Shown piece by piece: positions 34,854-46,441 of a stretch of 64,000 nt of DNA. Position numbers and translations under genes: made by a program. The notes beneath the pieces were generated by a model. That model saw only the letters and a program-made list of their open reading frames with translations, was not told the DNA's origin and made no database searches. Numbering within the stretch: position 1 is the first letter of the stretch; each line of letters starts with the position of its first letter. Source of the DNA: UBA1660 sp964462035 (GTDB lineage Bacteria > Myxococcota_A > Polyangia > Polyangiales > Houyiibacteriaceae); NCBI GenBank assembly GCA_964462035.1, contig CAYXAP010000004.1, positions 215,048 through 279,047 of the forward strand, read 5' to 3'.

Positions 34854-37580
34854 TTGCCCTTGTCTTCTCGGCTCAGAAGCGCGCTCGTCGCGCTGGCCCT
34901 CGGCGCGTCGTTGCCCGTGAGCGCACAGACCCCGGAGCCGGATCCCGAGGAGTCGGCGTCGGCGTCGGAGTCGGCGTCGGAGTCGGAGTCGGCGTCGGCG
35001 TCGGAGTCGGAGTCGGAGTCGGAGTCGGAGGTGGTGCCGCCCCGCGTCCTGAGCTCGACGCCGATCGTGTATCCGCAAGGGGCGACGGGCGACGCCGAGG
35101 TGCTCGTCGCCGTGACGCTCGACGCGACCGGTGCGGTCACCGAGGTCGCGGTCGAGCGCTCCGCGGGCGAGCCCTTCGACGCCGCCGCGCTCGAGACGGT
35201 CCGCGGATGGACGTTTGCGCCCGCCACTCGAGGCGGGGAGCCGGTGGCCGTGCGGGTGCCGGTGGCGGTCCGCTTTCGGATGCCGGTGGAGCCGGAGGCC
35301 GACTCGGACACCGCCACCGACGCCGAGAACCGACTGCCGACTCCGACGTCCGACTCCGAGAACCGAGGTCCGACTCCGAACGCCGACGCCGAGAACCGAC
35401 TGCCGACTCCGACGTCCGACTCCGAGAACCGAGGTCCGACTCCGAACGCCGACACCGAGAGCCGAGCTCCGACTCCGCGCACCGACTCCGAAGACTCGTT
35501 CGGTGCCACTGCGGAGGTCCGCGCCGCGGAGCTCCGTCGCCAGGAGCGCGCCGCGAGCGACTTCGAGGTCGGCTCCGACGTTTTGCGTGCCGCCCCTCGG
35601 GACGAAGGCGCCGATCTCCTCAGCAGCGCGCCGGGCTTCTACGTCGCCCGACCCGCCGGAGCGGCCATCGCCCACCGGATCCTCGTCCGCGGCTTCGACG
35701 CCGCTCATGGTCAGGACCTCGCGGTCGACGTCGGTGGCCTGCCCATCAACCTGCCATCCCACATCCACGGGCAGGGCTACGCCGACCTCGGCTTCGTCAT
35801 CCCGTCGGTCGTCCGCTCGCTCCGCGTCACCGAAGGCGTGCACGACCCGCGGCAGGGCGACTTCGCCGTCGCCGGCTCGGTTCACTTCGACCTTGCCGTG
35901 GAGGAGCGCGGCTTTCGCTCCGAGAGCAGCTACGGCAGCTTCCAGACCTTCCGGCAGCTCGCGCTCTGGGCTCCCGAGGACGCTCCCGACGAGACCTTCG
36001 GCGCGGTTCAGATCCAACGGTCCGACGGCTTCGGTCAGAACCGCGGGTCGCTCGGCGCCAGCGCCATCGTTCAGGTCGCCACGCCCCGCGGCGGTGGCGG
36101 TTGGCGCTTCCGTGGCCTCGGGTTCGTCAACGCGGCCCGCGCCGACAGCGCCGGTGCGTTGCGGGTCGACGATGTCGACGCCGGTCGGGTGGGCTTCCAC
36201 GACGTCTACGACTTCCCGACCGCCCGCGCGCAGAACGCGGCCAACGCGCGCATGATGGTCGGCGTCTTCGGCGAGCGACGCTATGCGAGCGGCGCGAATG
36301 CGGAGGTGGGGGTCTTCCTCGGAGCCGATCTCTTTCGGGCGCAGCAGAACTTCACCGGCTTCCTCCAGGAGTCGCGCACCCTCGAGGACGTCGCCGGTCG
36401 TGGCGATTTGATCGAGCAGCGCAACCGGACGACGACCCTCGGTCTGCGCTCGAGCTACCGGAGCCCGAAGGCGCAGCCCTGGTCCTGGCTCGAAGCTCGG
36501 GTGGAGCTCGGGGTCCAAGCGCGCTTGGACTGGATCACGCAGGAGCAGAACCTGCTCGACGCATCCGTCCGGAACCAGACCTGGGACGAGCGCGTGGACG
36601 CGGACGTCTTCGGTACCGACGTGGGCGTCTACGGTGACGTCGAGGTGGAGCTCGCCGAGCGCGCGACCCTCTCCGTCGGCGCACGCGCCGACGTGCTCCT
36701 CTACGAGGTCGACGACCGGCTCGGGAACTTCGTCCCGGCGTCCCGCCCCGACGACAGCTTCATCCCGGGCTTCCGGCGCAGCGCGCTTGGTGTCGCCGGC
36801 GGTCCGCGGGCGAGTCTCTCGGTCGAGGCGACCGAGGGGCTGACCTTCATGGCCGCCTACGGTGAGGGCTTTCGATCGCCGCAGGCGCGCCTGCTCGAGG
36901 ACGGTGAGCGGGCGCCCTTCACCAAGGTGCGCTCCGCCGACCTCGGTCTCCGCGCCCGCTGGGACGATCGCCTCGTGGTGACCCTCGCCGGCTACTGGAC
37001 TCGCCTCTCCGACGACGTCGCCTTCGATCCGGAGGAAGGCGCGCTCCGGCGCATCGCCGCCACCCGTCGGCTCGGCGCGGTGGCCCATGTCGAGGCCCGC
37101 CCGGTGCGCTGGCTCGTCGCGGCGGGCTCCGTGACCTATGTCGACGCCGAGCTGCTGGACCCACCGCCGGCCACGGCCGAGGAGCCGAACCCGCCCTTCG
37201 AAGAAGGCCAGAACCTCCCCTACGTTCCGCCCGTCGTCATCCGTCTGGATCTCGGCGCCGACGGCCCCCTCGGTGAGCTGAAGGGCGGCGAGGTCTCCGG
37301 CCGAGTCGGCGTGGGCTTCTCCTACCTCTCGCCGCGGCCGTTGCCCTACGGCTTCTCCGCCGATCCGGTCGCGCTCCTCGATGCATCGGCCGCGGTCTCG
37401 TGGGGTCCGGTCGAGCTCGGGCTCTCGGTCTTCAATCTGATCGGCTCCGACTACGCCGCCTTCGAGCTCTTCTACGTTTCGGACTGGAGCGGAGGCGGTG
37501 TGCGCAGTCGGGTGCCCGCACGGCATCGCATGGCGGGCTCGCCGCGAACCATCATGGGAACGGTGGGGCTCTCGTGGTGA
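34854..37580 (+). CDS. TonB-dependent receptor fused to an N-terminal TonB-C-like domain
   Basis: 908 residues from TTG 34854; TTG 34860 is the likelier start because AGGAG (34846-34850) is then 9 bases away. Signal peptide ends near SLPVSAQ. An SES-rich tract (about 30-60) leads to a TonB C-terminal domain (about 65-145: VLVAVTLDATGAVTEVAVER, then ETVRGWTFAPA). A repetitive linker (DAENRLPTPTSDSENRGPTP type, about 150-220) follows, then the plug (DVLRAAPRDEGADLLSSAPG, ILVRGFDAAHG, IPSVVRSLRVTEGVHDPRQG) and a beta-barrel ending in Trp. The receptor would import a chelated metal or cofactor. Carrying its own TonB-C-like domain in cis is unusual. The stop overlaps the next lipoprotein gene (GTGA). 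Confidence 0.87.
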   Translation: MPLSSRLRSALVALALGASLPVSAQTPEPDPEESASASESASESESASASESESESESEVVPPRVLSSTPIVYPQGATGDAEVLVAVTLDATGAVTEVAVERSAGEPFDAAALETVRGWTFAPATRGGEPVAVRVPVAVRFRMPVEPEADSDTATDAENRLPTPTSDSENRGPTPNADAENRLPTPTSDSENRGPTPNADTESRAPTPRTDSEDSFGATAEVRAAELRRQERAASDFEVGSDVLRAAPRDEGADLLSSAPGFYVARPAGAAIAHRILVRGFDAAHGQDLAVDVGGLPINLPSHIHGQGYADLGFVIPSVVRSLRVTEGVHDPRQGDFAVAGSVHFDLAVEERGFRSESSYGSFQTFRQLALWAPEDAPDETFGAVQIQRSDGFGQNRGSLGASAIVQVATPRGGGGWRFRGLGFVNAARADSAGALRVDDVDAGRVGFHDVYDFPTARAQNAANARMMVGVFGERRYASGANAEVGVFLGADLFRAQQNFTGFLQESRTLEDVAGRGDLIEQRNRTTTLGLRSSYRSPKAQPWSWLEARVELGVQARLDWITQEQNLLDASVRNQTWDERVDADVFGTDVGVYGDVEVELAERATLSVGARADVLLYEVDDRLGNFVPASRPDDSFIPGFRRSALGVAGGPRASLSVEATEGLTFMAAYGEGFRSPQARLLEDGERAPFTKVRSADLGLRARWDDRLVVTLAGYWTRLSDDVAFDPEEGALRRIAATRRLGAVAHVEARPVRWLVAAGSVTYVDAELLDPPPATAEEPNPPFEEGQNLPYVPPVVIRLDLGADGPLGELKGGEVSGRVGVGFSYLSPRPLPYGFSADPVALLDASAAVSWGPVELGLSVFNLIGSDYAAFELFYVSDWSGGGVRSRVPARHRMAGSPRTIMGTVGLSW

Positions 37581-38428
37581 AGCCGTTCGTCGTCGCCCTG
37601 ACCCTCGCCCTCGTGGCTGGTTGTATCGACACCGGTGCGGAGCCGGTCGCCATCCCGCTATCACTCGCCGGCACCGCCGCGGGCGCTCCGGTTCCCGCGC
37701 GTGGCGGTGTGCCCGTCACTCTCGAGCGCGCAGACTTGGCCTTCGGGCCGCTGACGCTCTGCGCAGGCTTTCAGGCCGGCGACGGCTGCGATTCGGCGCT
37801 CGCCGAGTGGACCGATGGCGCGGTCATCGATGTCCTCGACCCCACGCCGATGGGCGTGGGCGAGCTGACCGGCATCAGCGGCAGCGCACGTTCCTACATG
37901 TACGACCTGGCGTACGTCTCGCTGCTGACGACTACGGATCCGCTCCCGCTGCCGGCCGCGGATTCACTCGGCGGCGCGTCCTACGTGCTCGAGGGCACGG
38001 CCGAGGTGGACGGGGTCGCCCTCCCCTTCGCCGCGAGCGCCGTGCTCGCGCAGGACGCGAGCGTCGAACGGGGCATTCCCATCGTTCGGAGCGGCGCCAG
38101 CGATGAGTTCGCGCTCGAGCTCGACTCGGCCACCGCCCCGCTCACCCTTCGCTTCGACGCCTCGGCCTGGGTCGCGGACATCGACTTCTCGACCCTGGTA
38201 CAGACGGAGAGCTGCGCGGTAGGCGTCGACCGGGTCTGCGATGGCCAGCGTGCCCTTCGCTGCGGCGCTGCCGGAGCCGTGCTCGAAGAGACGGACTGCG
38301 CTGCCGCGGGCCAGGTCTGTCAGCCGAACGTCGGCTGCGTCGATCGAATCGAGCTCGCCGCGGGGTCCCAGGCGCTCTCCGCGATTCGCGCCGCGCTCCT
38401 CTCGCGAGCGCGCCCCTCCTTCGAGTGA
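37577..38428 (+). CDS. Lipoprotein co-encoded with the TonB-dependent receptor
   Basis: 283 residues from GTG 37577, overlapping the receptor stop. Signal VKPFVVALTLALVAGC, lipobox VAGC. The mature protein is beta-rich (VTLERADLAFGPLTLCAGF, SYMYDLAYVSLLTTTDPLPL), with six Cys clustered in CAVGVDRVCDGQRALRCG and DCAAAGQVCQPNVGCVD, a disulfide-knot-like tail common in myxobacterial surface proteins. The translational overlap means it is made in step with the receptor and probably acts as its surface partner, as in other receptor-lipoprotein uptake pairs. Its general layout recalls the lipoprotein at 33303. The substrate is unknown. Confidence 0.75.
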   Translation: MKPFVVALTLALVAGCIDTGAEPVAIPLSLAGTAAGAPVPARGGVPVTLERADLAFGPLTLCAGFQAGDGCDSALAEWTDGAVIDVLDPTPMGVGELTGISGSARSYMYDLAYVSLLTTTDPLPLPAADSLGGASYVLEGTAEVDGVALPFAASAVLAQDASVERGIPIVRSGASDEFALELDSATAPLTLRFDASAWVADIDFSTLVQTESCAVGVDRVCDGQRALRCGAAGAVLEETDCAAAGQVCQPNVGCVDRIELAAGSQALSAIRAALLSRARPSFE

Positions 38429-38468
38429 GGGTGTCGACGCGGGCAGCGGACGCCACTACAAAGGCGGC

Positions 38469-39137
38469 ATGACCGTGCTCCGCTCGCTCACCGACGGCGT
38501 CTGGGACCTCCAGGACGTCCTCTCCCTGCCCGGCGGCGTGAAGCTCCCGACCCGCACCACCATCCTACGCGACGCGGCTGGCGGGCTCGTGCTCTACGGC
38601 CCGCTGAAGCTCTCGGATGAGCAAGCCGCCGCCATCGACGCGCTCGGAGAGGTGCGGACGATCGTGGGCCCGAGCCTCTTCCATCACCTCTACCTGCGGC
38701 AGGCAAAAGAGCGCTGGCCCGAGGCTCAGCTCCTCGGCGCGCCCGGCCTGGACGTCAAGCGCGAGAACCTGAGCTTCGACCGCATGCTCAGCGACGGTGA
38801 GCTCGCGCCGGGTGTCCGCGCGGTCGTCATGCGCGGGATGCCCAAGCTCAACGAGACCGTGCTCGTCCACGAGCCCTCGGCCACGATGGCCTGCGCCGAC
38901 CTCTGCTTCCGCATCCAGGAGGCAAAGGGCATCTCGAAGCTCGCCTTCCGGTTGATGGGCGATTACGGCCACACGTTGAAGTGCAGCCGGCTCTGGAAGT
39001 GGAGCATCAAGGATCGCGACGCTTACCGGGCGAGCCTCGAGTCGCTGCTGGCCGCCGACTTCGACGCGGTGGTGATGGCTCACGGCGATCCGGTCATGGA
39101 CGGCGCGAAGGCGCAGCTACAGGCGGTGATGGGATGA
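38469..39137 (+). CDS. DUF4336 family protein (metallo-hydrolase-like)
   Basis: 222 residues from ATG 38469. The family pattern is clear: TILRDAAGGLVLYGPLKLSD, IVGPSLFHHLYLRQAKERWP, AQLLGAPGL and VMAHGDPVM near the end. DUF4336 proteins look like divergent metallo-beta-lactamase-fold hydrolases. The His of PSLFHH and of AHGDP are candidate metal ligands, though the full HxHxDH motif is absent. A TACAAA hexamer ends 6 bases ahead of the ATG. The stop overlaps the start of the carboxypeptidase gene (ATGA), so the two are coupled. Confidence 0.8.
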   Translation: MTVLRSLTDGVWDLQDVLSLPGGVKLPTRTTILRDAAGGLVLYGPLKLSDEQAAAIDALGEVRTIVGPSLFHHLYLRQAKERWPEAQLLGAPGLDVKRENLSFDRMLSDGELAPGVRAVVMRGMPKLNETVLVHEPSATMACADLCFRIQEAKGISKLAFRLMGDYGHTLKCSRLWKWSIKDRDAYRASLESLLAADFDAVVMAHGDPVMDGAKAQLQAVMG

Positions 39138-40252
39138 TCCGCTTCTCTTCGACCTTCGACTCCGGCAACGGCGAGCTCCTCGAGCAATCGGACGACGAGC
39201 TGCGGCTCGCGATTCGCCCCGACGTCGGCGACCGCCACCTGCAGTGGTTCCACTTTCGCCTGACCGGAGTGCGCGACCGGCGCGTGACCTGGCGGCTGAC
39301 CAACGCCAGCAAGGCGAGCTACCCGCGGGGTTGGGCCGGCTATGCGGCTTGTGCCTCGTACGATCGCGAGCACTGGTTCCGCGTCCCGTCGCGCTACGAA
39401 GGTGGCGAGCTCATCGTGGACCACGCGGTCAGGCACGACACGGTCTGGTACGCCTACTTCGCTCCCTACGACGAGGAGCGGCACATGCGCCTCATCGGAG
39501 CGGCGCAGTCGAAGCCCGGGGTGGAGCTGAGCTCCCTCGGCGCAACGCTCGATGGGCGGTCGCTCGACCTGCTCACCTTCGGTCAGCCGGACGGAGCGCC
39601 GTGCTGGATCATCGCCCGCCAGCACCCGGGCGAGACGATGGCGGAGCACCTCGTGGAGGGCCTGCTCGAGCGCTTGCTCGATCCGGCGGACGCGCTCGCT
39701 GGGTCGCTCTTGGCGCGTGCCCGCTTCTACGTGGTGCCCAACATGAACCCCGACGGAAGCGCTCGTGGTCACCTGCGCACCAACGCGGCGGGCACGAACC
39801 TCAACCGCGCCTGGGCCGAGCCGACCATGGACGCCAGCCCCGAGGTCTTCCTGGTGCGGCAAGCCATGGACCAGACGGGCGTTCGCTTCTGCCTCGACGT
39901 CCACGGCGACGAGGCGCTTCCCTACAACTTCATCGCTGGGGCCGACGGAGTGAAGGAGCTCCCGGACTCGATCCACGAGCTCCGCCATCGCTACGAGGCT
40001 GCGCTGATGACCGCGAGCCCCGCGTTCCAGCGCGAGCATGGCTATCCAAAGGCGGCGCCCGGCGAGGCGAACCTGACGATGGCCACGAACCAGCTGGCTC
40101 ATCGCTTTGGGGCGCTCTCGATGACCCTCGAGCAGCCGTTCAAGGACGACGCCAACCACCCGGATCCAGAGGTCGGGTGGTCACCCGCCAAGTGCCGCGC
40201 ACTCGGTCGCGCACAGCTCGACGCGCTCGCTGCCGTCGTCGACTCCCTCTGA
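39134..40252 (+). CDS. M14-family zinc carboxypeptidase (cytosolic carboxypeptidase-like)
   Basis: 372 residues from ATG 39134. An N-terminal beta-sandwich of about 120 residues (LQWFHFRLTGVRDRRVTWRL), typical of the CCP/AGBL subfamily, precedes the catalytic domain. Zinc ligands are visible as HPGE (in ARQHPGETMAEHL, about residue 160) and the later His in LDVHGDEALPYNF (about 257). The substrate-binding NMNPDGSARGHLRTNAAGTN contains the conserved Asn-Pro-Asp-Gly and Arg, and the catalytic Glu is probably in MTLEQPF. It lacks a signal peptide, so it acts in the cytoplasm, removing C-terminal residues from peptides or proteins. Confidence 0.88.
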   Translation: MIRFSSTFDSGNGELLEQSDDELRLAIRPDVGDRHLQWFHFRLTGVRDRRVTWRLTNASKASYPRGWAGYAACASYDREHWFRVPSRYEGGELIVDHAVRHDTVWYAYFAPYDEERHMRLIGAAQSKPGVELSSLGATLDGRSLDLLTFGQPDGAPCWIIARQHPGETMAEHLVEGLLERLLDPADALAGSLLARARFYVVPNMNPDGSARGHLRTNAAGTNLNRAWAEPTMDASPEVFLVRQAMDQTGVRFCLDVHGDEALPYNFIAGADGVKELPDSIHELRHRYEAALMTASPAFQREHGYPKAAPGEANLTMATNQLAHRFGALSMTLEQPFKDDANHPDPEVGWSPAKCRALGRAQLDALAAVVDSL

Positions 40253-40260
40253 CCCCCAGG

Positions 40261-40477
40261 CTTCGTTCCGCCCCGTTGAGCCCTTGTTCTCGCACAAAGC
40301 CACAAAGCCACGAAGGATTCACAAAGGATCTGGGTGTGGTCAACGGCGGCCAGCCAACACTTCACGTTGCTCCACCGTCGACTGCCACGCTGCCGACGAC
40401 GGACGAATTCTCACCTTTGTGAAACCTTTGTGGCTTCGTGTCTTTGTGCGAGAATTCATGAGGCCTCAACGGGGCGG
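40261..40477. repeat. Dispersed hairpin repeat, copy 1
   Basis: An element of about 215 bases. The ends CCGCCCCGTTGAG (40268-40280) and CTCAACGGGGCGG (40465-40477) are perfect inverted repeats. Inside, TTCTCGCACAAAG and its complement CTTTGTGCGAGAA, then the CACAAAG/CTTTGTG-rich arms (to about 40327 and from about 40411), pair over about 60 positions. The centre of about 80 bases is unpaired. Copy 2 lies at 43080-43268 in the opposite orientation, on the other side of the kinase gene. It contains no gene. Confidence 0.75.
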
Positions 40478-40506
40478 ATTGAGGCTGGCCGGGGAGGAGC
40501 GGGGGC

Positions 40507-42894
<2,388 letters not shown>

Positions 42895-43079
42895 TCCCAT
42901 CCCCCTAAGAATGCCTGGCCATCGGCAGTGGATCAACGTTCACGGGCCACGTTCCCGGATTTTGGTAGGGGGTCATATGACCCCACCTGCGGTCGCACAC
43001 CGTTCGATTCGCCGTCATCCCCGGTCACCAGTCCCCAGCCCCTTCCACGTTGGCCAAACCCCATCGTGTCGATTGCAGC

Positions 43080-43268
43080 TTGTTCTCGCACAAAGCCACA
43101 GAGCACACGAAGGAACACAAAGGTTGGGTTGGGATCGTCCGCGGCGCTGACGATCGACGCAAGATCGAGCGCACGACCGCGATGCCGAGCCTCAATCACC
43201 CGCTTCGTGAACCTTCGTGCCCTTGGTGCCTTTGTGCGAGAACAAGGGCTCATCGGGGAGGAACGAAG
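43080..43268. repeat. Dispersed hairpin repeat, copy 2 (inverted relative to copy 1)
   Basis: TTGTTCTCGCACAAAG (43080-43095) and CTTTGTGCGAGAACAA (43230-43245) are perfect inverted repeats bracketing CACGAAGG/CCTTCGTG arms and a non-repetitive centre of about 75 bases. The right flank up to 43268, read in reverse, matches about 38 of 40 bases of the left end of copy 1 (40261-40299). Together with the kinase promoter region it makes up most of the 438-base gap 42895-43332. Confidence 0.75.
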
Positions 43269-43282
43269 GCCGAGACGGAAAG

Positions 43283-43312
43283 AAAAAAGGCCACGGCGCG
43301 GACGCCGTGGCC
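43283..43312 (-). terminator. Rho-independent terminator of the lipoprotein gene 43333-44223
   Basis: Read on the minus strand: a perfect 10-base stem GGCCACGGCG / CGCCGTGGCC with a TCCG tetraloop, followed directly by six T (43288-43283) and more pyrimidines. It starts 21 bases after the stop codon. This is the clearest intrinsic terminator in the window. Confidence 0.9.
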
Positions 43313-43332
43313 TCTTTCGCGAGAGGCTCGCC

Positions 43333-44223
43333 TCAGCCGGCGTTGGCCTCGACGCCCTCGAAGGTGATGCCCACGGAGACGTTCTGGCAGATGCCGTCCA
43401 TGTCGGGCTCGAGGTCCGCGACACCCTCGAGGGTGGTGCGGATGAGGCCGGCGTCGATGTCCGGCGCGACGGCCATGACGGTGGTGACCAGCTCGTCGAT
43501 GTTGAGCGAGCCGCCGATGAGGCCGCCGGTGAGGGCGGGGGTCTCGGTGACGGTGGCCTGCACGGTCGCGCTACGAATGGTCAGCGCGATCTCGGTGGTC
43601 TCGTCGAAGGGGATCGAGAGCGGAAGGGTGTCGACCGCGACGGTCATCACGCCACCGCTGACGGTGCCGGGCGCATCGCTGACGTAGGTCATGTCGATGG
43701 TGAAGCTCTGGCCGGGCGCGATGGCGGTGCCGTTGAGCATCGGGGGGTTGCCGTCGGCGGTCGAGCCGAGCGACAGGTCCATCGTGATGTCGTCGTTGGT
43801 GGACTCGAGGCCCTTGACGTCCATGAGGATGATGATGGAGCCGTCGGCGATCGCGCCGTCGATGGTCTCCTGCAGGTCGCTACCGAGGGCCGCCTCGAGG
43901 GTCGGCGCGAGGGTGGCGAGCTGGTTGTCGATGCCGGGCGTGCCGTCCGGAGCGGTCCAGTCCTCCTGGAAGCACCCCTGCTCGTCGGTCGAGTCGCTGA
44001 CGCGGTTGTCGATGTCGAACCCGGGCACGTTGCCCGACGCATCCTCCACGCCGATGGCGAGGGTGCTGCCGACGAAGAGACACTGCGCGTCCGCGCCACC
44101 GCAGTTCAGCGGCATGGGCGGATCATCGGTGTCATCCGTCGTCATCGTGTCGGTGTCGTCGTCCCCGCAACCCACGGCCATAAGGCCGATCGCGAGCATG
44201 CAAGCCAGCTTCTTCCAGTCCAT
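43333..44223 (-). CDS. Hypothetical lipoprotein
   Basis: 296 residues. Signal MDWKKLACMLAIGLMAVGC with lipobox AVGC, then GDDDTDTMTTDDTDD, the usual Asp/Thr linker. Ribosome site AAGGAGG lies about 9 bases ahead. The mature region is an elongated beta-rich domain (STLAIGVEDASGNVPGFDID, IIILMDVKGLESTNDDITMD, MTVAVDTLPLSIPFDETTEI) with four Cys. No known family was recognised. It is followed by a strong terminator, so it is transcribed as a single gene. The upstream gap 44224-44360 should hold its promoter. Confidence 0.75.
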   Translation of the reverse strand: MDWKKLACMLAIGLMAVGCGDDDTDTMTTDDTDDPPMPLNCGGADAQCLFVGSTLAIGVEDASGNVPGFDIDNRVSDSTDEQGCFQEDWTAPDGTPGIDNQLATLAPTLEAALGSDLQETIDGAIADGSIIILMDVKGLESTNDDITMDLSLGSTADGNPPMLNGTAIAPGQSFTIDMTYVSDAPGTVSGGVMTVAVDTLPLSIPFDETTEIALTIRSATVQATVTETPALTGGLIGGSLNIDELVTTVMAVAPDIDAGLIRTTLEGVADLEPDMDGICQNVSVGITFEGVEANAG

Positions 44224-44360
44224 CCCGGTGTGCCTCCTTCGTGGGTCCGCGTACTTCGGAACCTCAACGCCCTGGCGGGCGCGGACGAGGTACCACAGGT
44301 CGCTCAGACCTCACAAGCTATCTGATTGAAACGCGCCTCCCGTGGCGCGCCGGAAATCTA

Positions 44361-46355
44361 TCACGGATTTGCCGGTTGGGCTCCCGCTCGCCCTTCGACT
44401 TCCGCGACCGCCGCGTTCCCCGCCGCATCGGTCGCTCGGACGGCCAGCACGTGGGTGCCGGTCGCGAGCTCGGCCAGATCCAGGTCGAAGCGCTCTTCGG
44501 CCTCGTCGAGGAGCTGGTCCTCGGGGAAGAAGAGGCGCCAATCGCCGCCATCCACCGCGAATTCGAGCTTCGCGATGGGGCCCATTCCGTCCCTGGCCGT
44601 GCCGACCAGGCGGCCGCCACGCAGCTGCACTTCGACGGTCGGGTCGTGGTCGTCGACCAGGAAGGGCTCGGACGTCCGCACGTCGCGAAGGGTCAGCGCG
44701 CCGGGGTTGTCGCCCTCGTCGGAGGCTTCGACCTGCACCACGTACCACCCGTCGGGGATGCCGCTGGTGTCCCAGGTGTAGTGCTCGTCGGTGACCTCGA
44801 CGTCCTCTTCGAACATCGGACGCCACCGCTCCTGGCCCTCCTGACGGAAGCGCAGGCGATAACGCAGCGCGTCACTGTCGGGGTTGGTGACCGACCACTC
44901 GATCTTCAAACGCTGGGACGGGGAGGGTGGGGAGTCGGGGTCGCTCCCGCGGGCATCCACGGAGACCTGGGTGACCGAGGCCCGCTGGTTCTGCGGCAGG
45001 TAGAAGGCCTGGGTCGCGCGGAGGACGGAGCCGCGGGTGAGCTCCGCCCGGATCTGGAGGAAGCGGGCCGCCGGGCTGCGGATCGGCCCCGCGCTCTGCA
45101 TCGGCGCGGACCAGGCCGTCCAGGTCTCGTCGGGCTCGGCCGAGTTGCCGCTCCGGGTTCGGATCGCGATGCGGCCGTCGCCGCGCCACTCGAGCCGGCC
45201 CCAGCGCGCGACGAAGCCCGCGTCGAGCGCCTTGCTCGTCCAGGTCGCCGAGTCGCCATTGGCTTCACCGACTCGATAGATCGCCGCCGAGTCACCGGTC
45301 ACGAAGATGGGCGCGTCGCCATCCAGGGCGAGGCCGGTGACCTGTCGCTCGTCGATGTCCACGTAGGTGGCTCGCCGTCGGTCGAAGCCCACGCGATGGA
45401 TCCGGCCTTCCTTGCCGGTGCCGACGTAGATCTGCTCGCCGACGATCTGGACGGCGGTGAAGTGCTCGTCATCGTCGCCGTGCAGCCGCTCCGCGCGGCC
45501 TTCGGCGCTGACGCGGTAGAGCCGACCCTTGCCGGCGGTGCGACGCTTGCTGCGGTTCTTCGCCTTGCTCACCGGTCGCGGCGCCGGCATGTCGTTGGCG
45601 GCCACGGCGAGCACCCCACCGGCCGCAGCCAGGGCGGTGACCTCGTTGCCCGGGAAGTCGTAGACGACCGAGACGTCGGTGCCGCGAACGCGATAGACGA
45701 TCGCTTCGCCATCGGTGCCCGCGTAGAGGTCTTCACCGTCCAGCGCGAGAGCCATGATGTGGCCCTGGCTCGCGTCGAAGACGACGTTGGCCTGGCCGTT
45801 CGGCTCGATTGCGAAGAGCCGTCCCTCCGGACCGGTGCCCGCGTAGAGCCGGCGGCCGTCATGGACCAGCGCCCAGACGTGCTCGGTCTCGGGGAGCTGC
45901 ACGAGCTCTTCGACCGAGCCATCGCCGAGCGCGACTTTGTAGATGCGCCCTTCCGGGAGCGTGCCCGCGTAGAGGGTGTCGCCGTCGATGGCGAGCGCGC
46001 TCACGAGCAGCTGGCCGGTCTCGGCGAAGGCGGCGACCTGACCACCGCGCATCCGATAGATCTTCCCGGCGTCGCCGGTGCCGACGTAGACGCTGCCGTC
46101 CGAGCCGCGAGCGACGGAGTAGGCGAGCGCCTCGTCACCGAGGCCGAGGCGGGTGGTGGTCACGCCGGGGACGACGGCGCCGTCGGAGCGGACCATGGCG
46201 CCGTCGAGCTCACCGCGATTGAAGTCGCCGGCGTCGTCGAGGGTGAAGTGCCGGGTGGATACCGCGGATGCAGGCAGGGCGATCAGGACGACCGTGCAAG
46301 CCATGGCAGAGGCCGCGGCGAAGAGGAGAGCGCGTGTGCGTAGGGACCGGTTCAT
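44361..46355 (-). CDS. Exported beta-propeller protein with C-terminal Ig-like domains
   Basis: 664 residues. Signal peptide MNRSLRTRALLFAAASAMAC with a long hydrophobic continuation (TVVLIALPASA), so probably secreted rather than lipidated. Residues about 60-370 contain repeats of the type VYVGTGDAGKIYRM, LYAGTLPEGRIYKV, LYAGTGPEGRLFAI, LYAGTDGEAIVYRV, IYVGTGKEGRIHRV, the blades of a seven-fold propeller. The C-terminal half has fibronectin/Ig-like strands (LKIEWSVTNPDSDALRYRLR, then GTHVLAVRATDAAGN). It is a periplasmic or surface scaffold. It follows the S55-like gene after 84 bases of TCGG repeats and is probably in the same transcript. Confidence 0.78.
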   Translation of the reverse strand: MNRSLRTRALLFAAASAMACTVVLIALPASAVSTRHFTLDDAGDFNRGELDGAMVRSDGAVVPGVTTTRLGLGDEALAYSVARGSDGSVYVGTGDAGKIYRMRGGQVAAFAETGQLLVSALAIDGDTLYAGTLPEGRIYKVALGDGSVEELVQLPETEHVWALVHDGRRLYAGTGPEGRLFAIEPNGQANVVFDASQGHIMALALDGEDLYAGTDGEAIVYRVRGTDVSVVYDFPGNEVTALAAAGGVLAVAANDMPAPRPVSKAKNRSKRRTAGKGRLYRVSAEGRAERLHGDDDEHFTAVQIVGEQIYVGTGKEGRIHRVGFDRRRATYVDIDERQVTGLALDGDAPIFVTGDSAAIYRVGEANGDSATWTSKALDAGFVARWGRLEWRGDGRIAIRTRSGNSAEPDETWTAWSAPMQSAGPIRSPAARFLQIRAELTRGSVLRATQAFYLPQNQRASVTQVSVDARGSDPDSPPSPSQRLKIEWSVTNPDSDALRYRLRFRQEGQERWRPMFEEDVEVTDEHYTWDTSGIPDGWYVVQVEASDEGDNPGALTLRDVRTSEPFLVDDHDPTVEVQLRGGRLVGTARDGMGPIAKLEFAVDGGDWRLFFPEDQLLDEAEERFDLDLAELATGTHVLAVRATDAAGNAAVAEVEGRAGAQPANP

Positions 46356-46364
46356 CGGCTGTGG

Positions 46365-46441
46365 ATTCGGATTCGGCGATCGGTAGTCGGCTGTCGGAGC
46401 TCGGTGTCGGTAGTCGGCTGTCGGAGTTCGGAGTCGGAGTC
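46365..46441. repeat. TCGG-word repeat between two genes
   Basis: The 84-base spacer is almost entirely built from TCGG words; TCGGTAGTCGGCTGTCGGAG (46380-46399 region) recurs with small changes about 30 bases later. The same words occur at 63694-63885 and, on the opposite strand, in coding linkers at 4744-4893 and 35311-35490. Confidence 0.7.

Noticed and set aside
34692..37664. Long minus-strand open frame (about 990 codons) opposite the TonB-dependent receptor
   Set aside because: It mirrors the receptor's codon structure, has no signal or domain, and is Arg/Gly/Ala-rich like other GC-driven antisense frames. The same applies to the plus-strand frame at 25033-27387 over the diguanylate cyclase.
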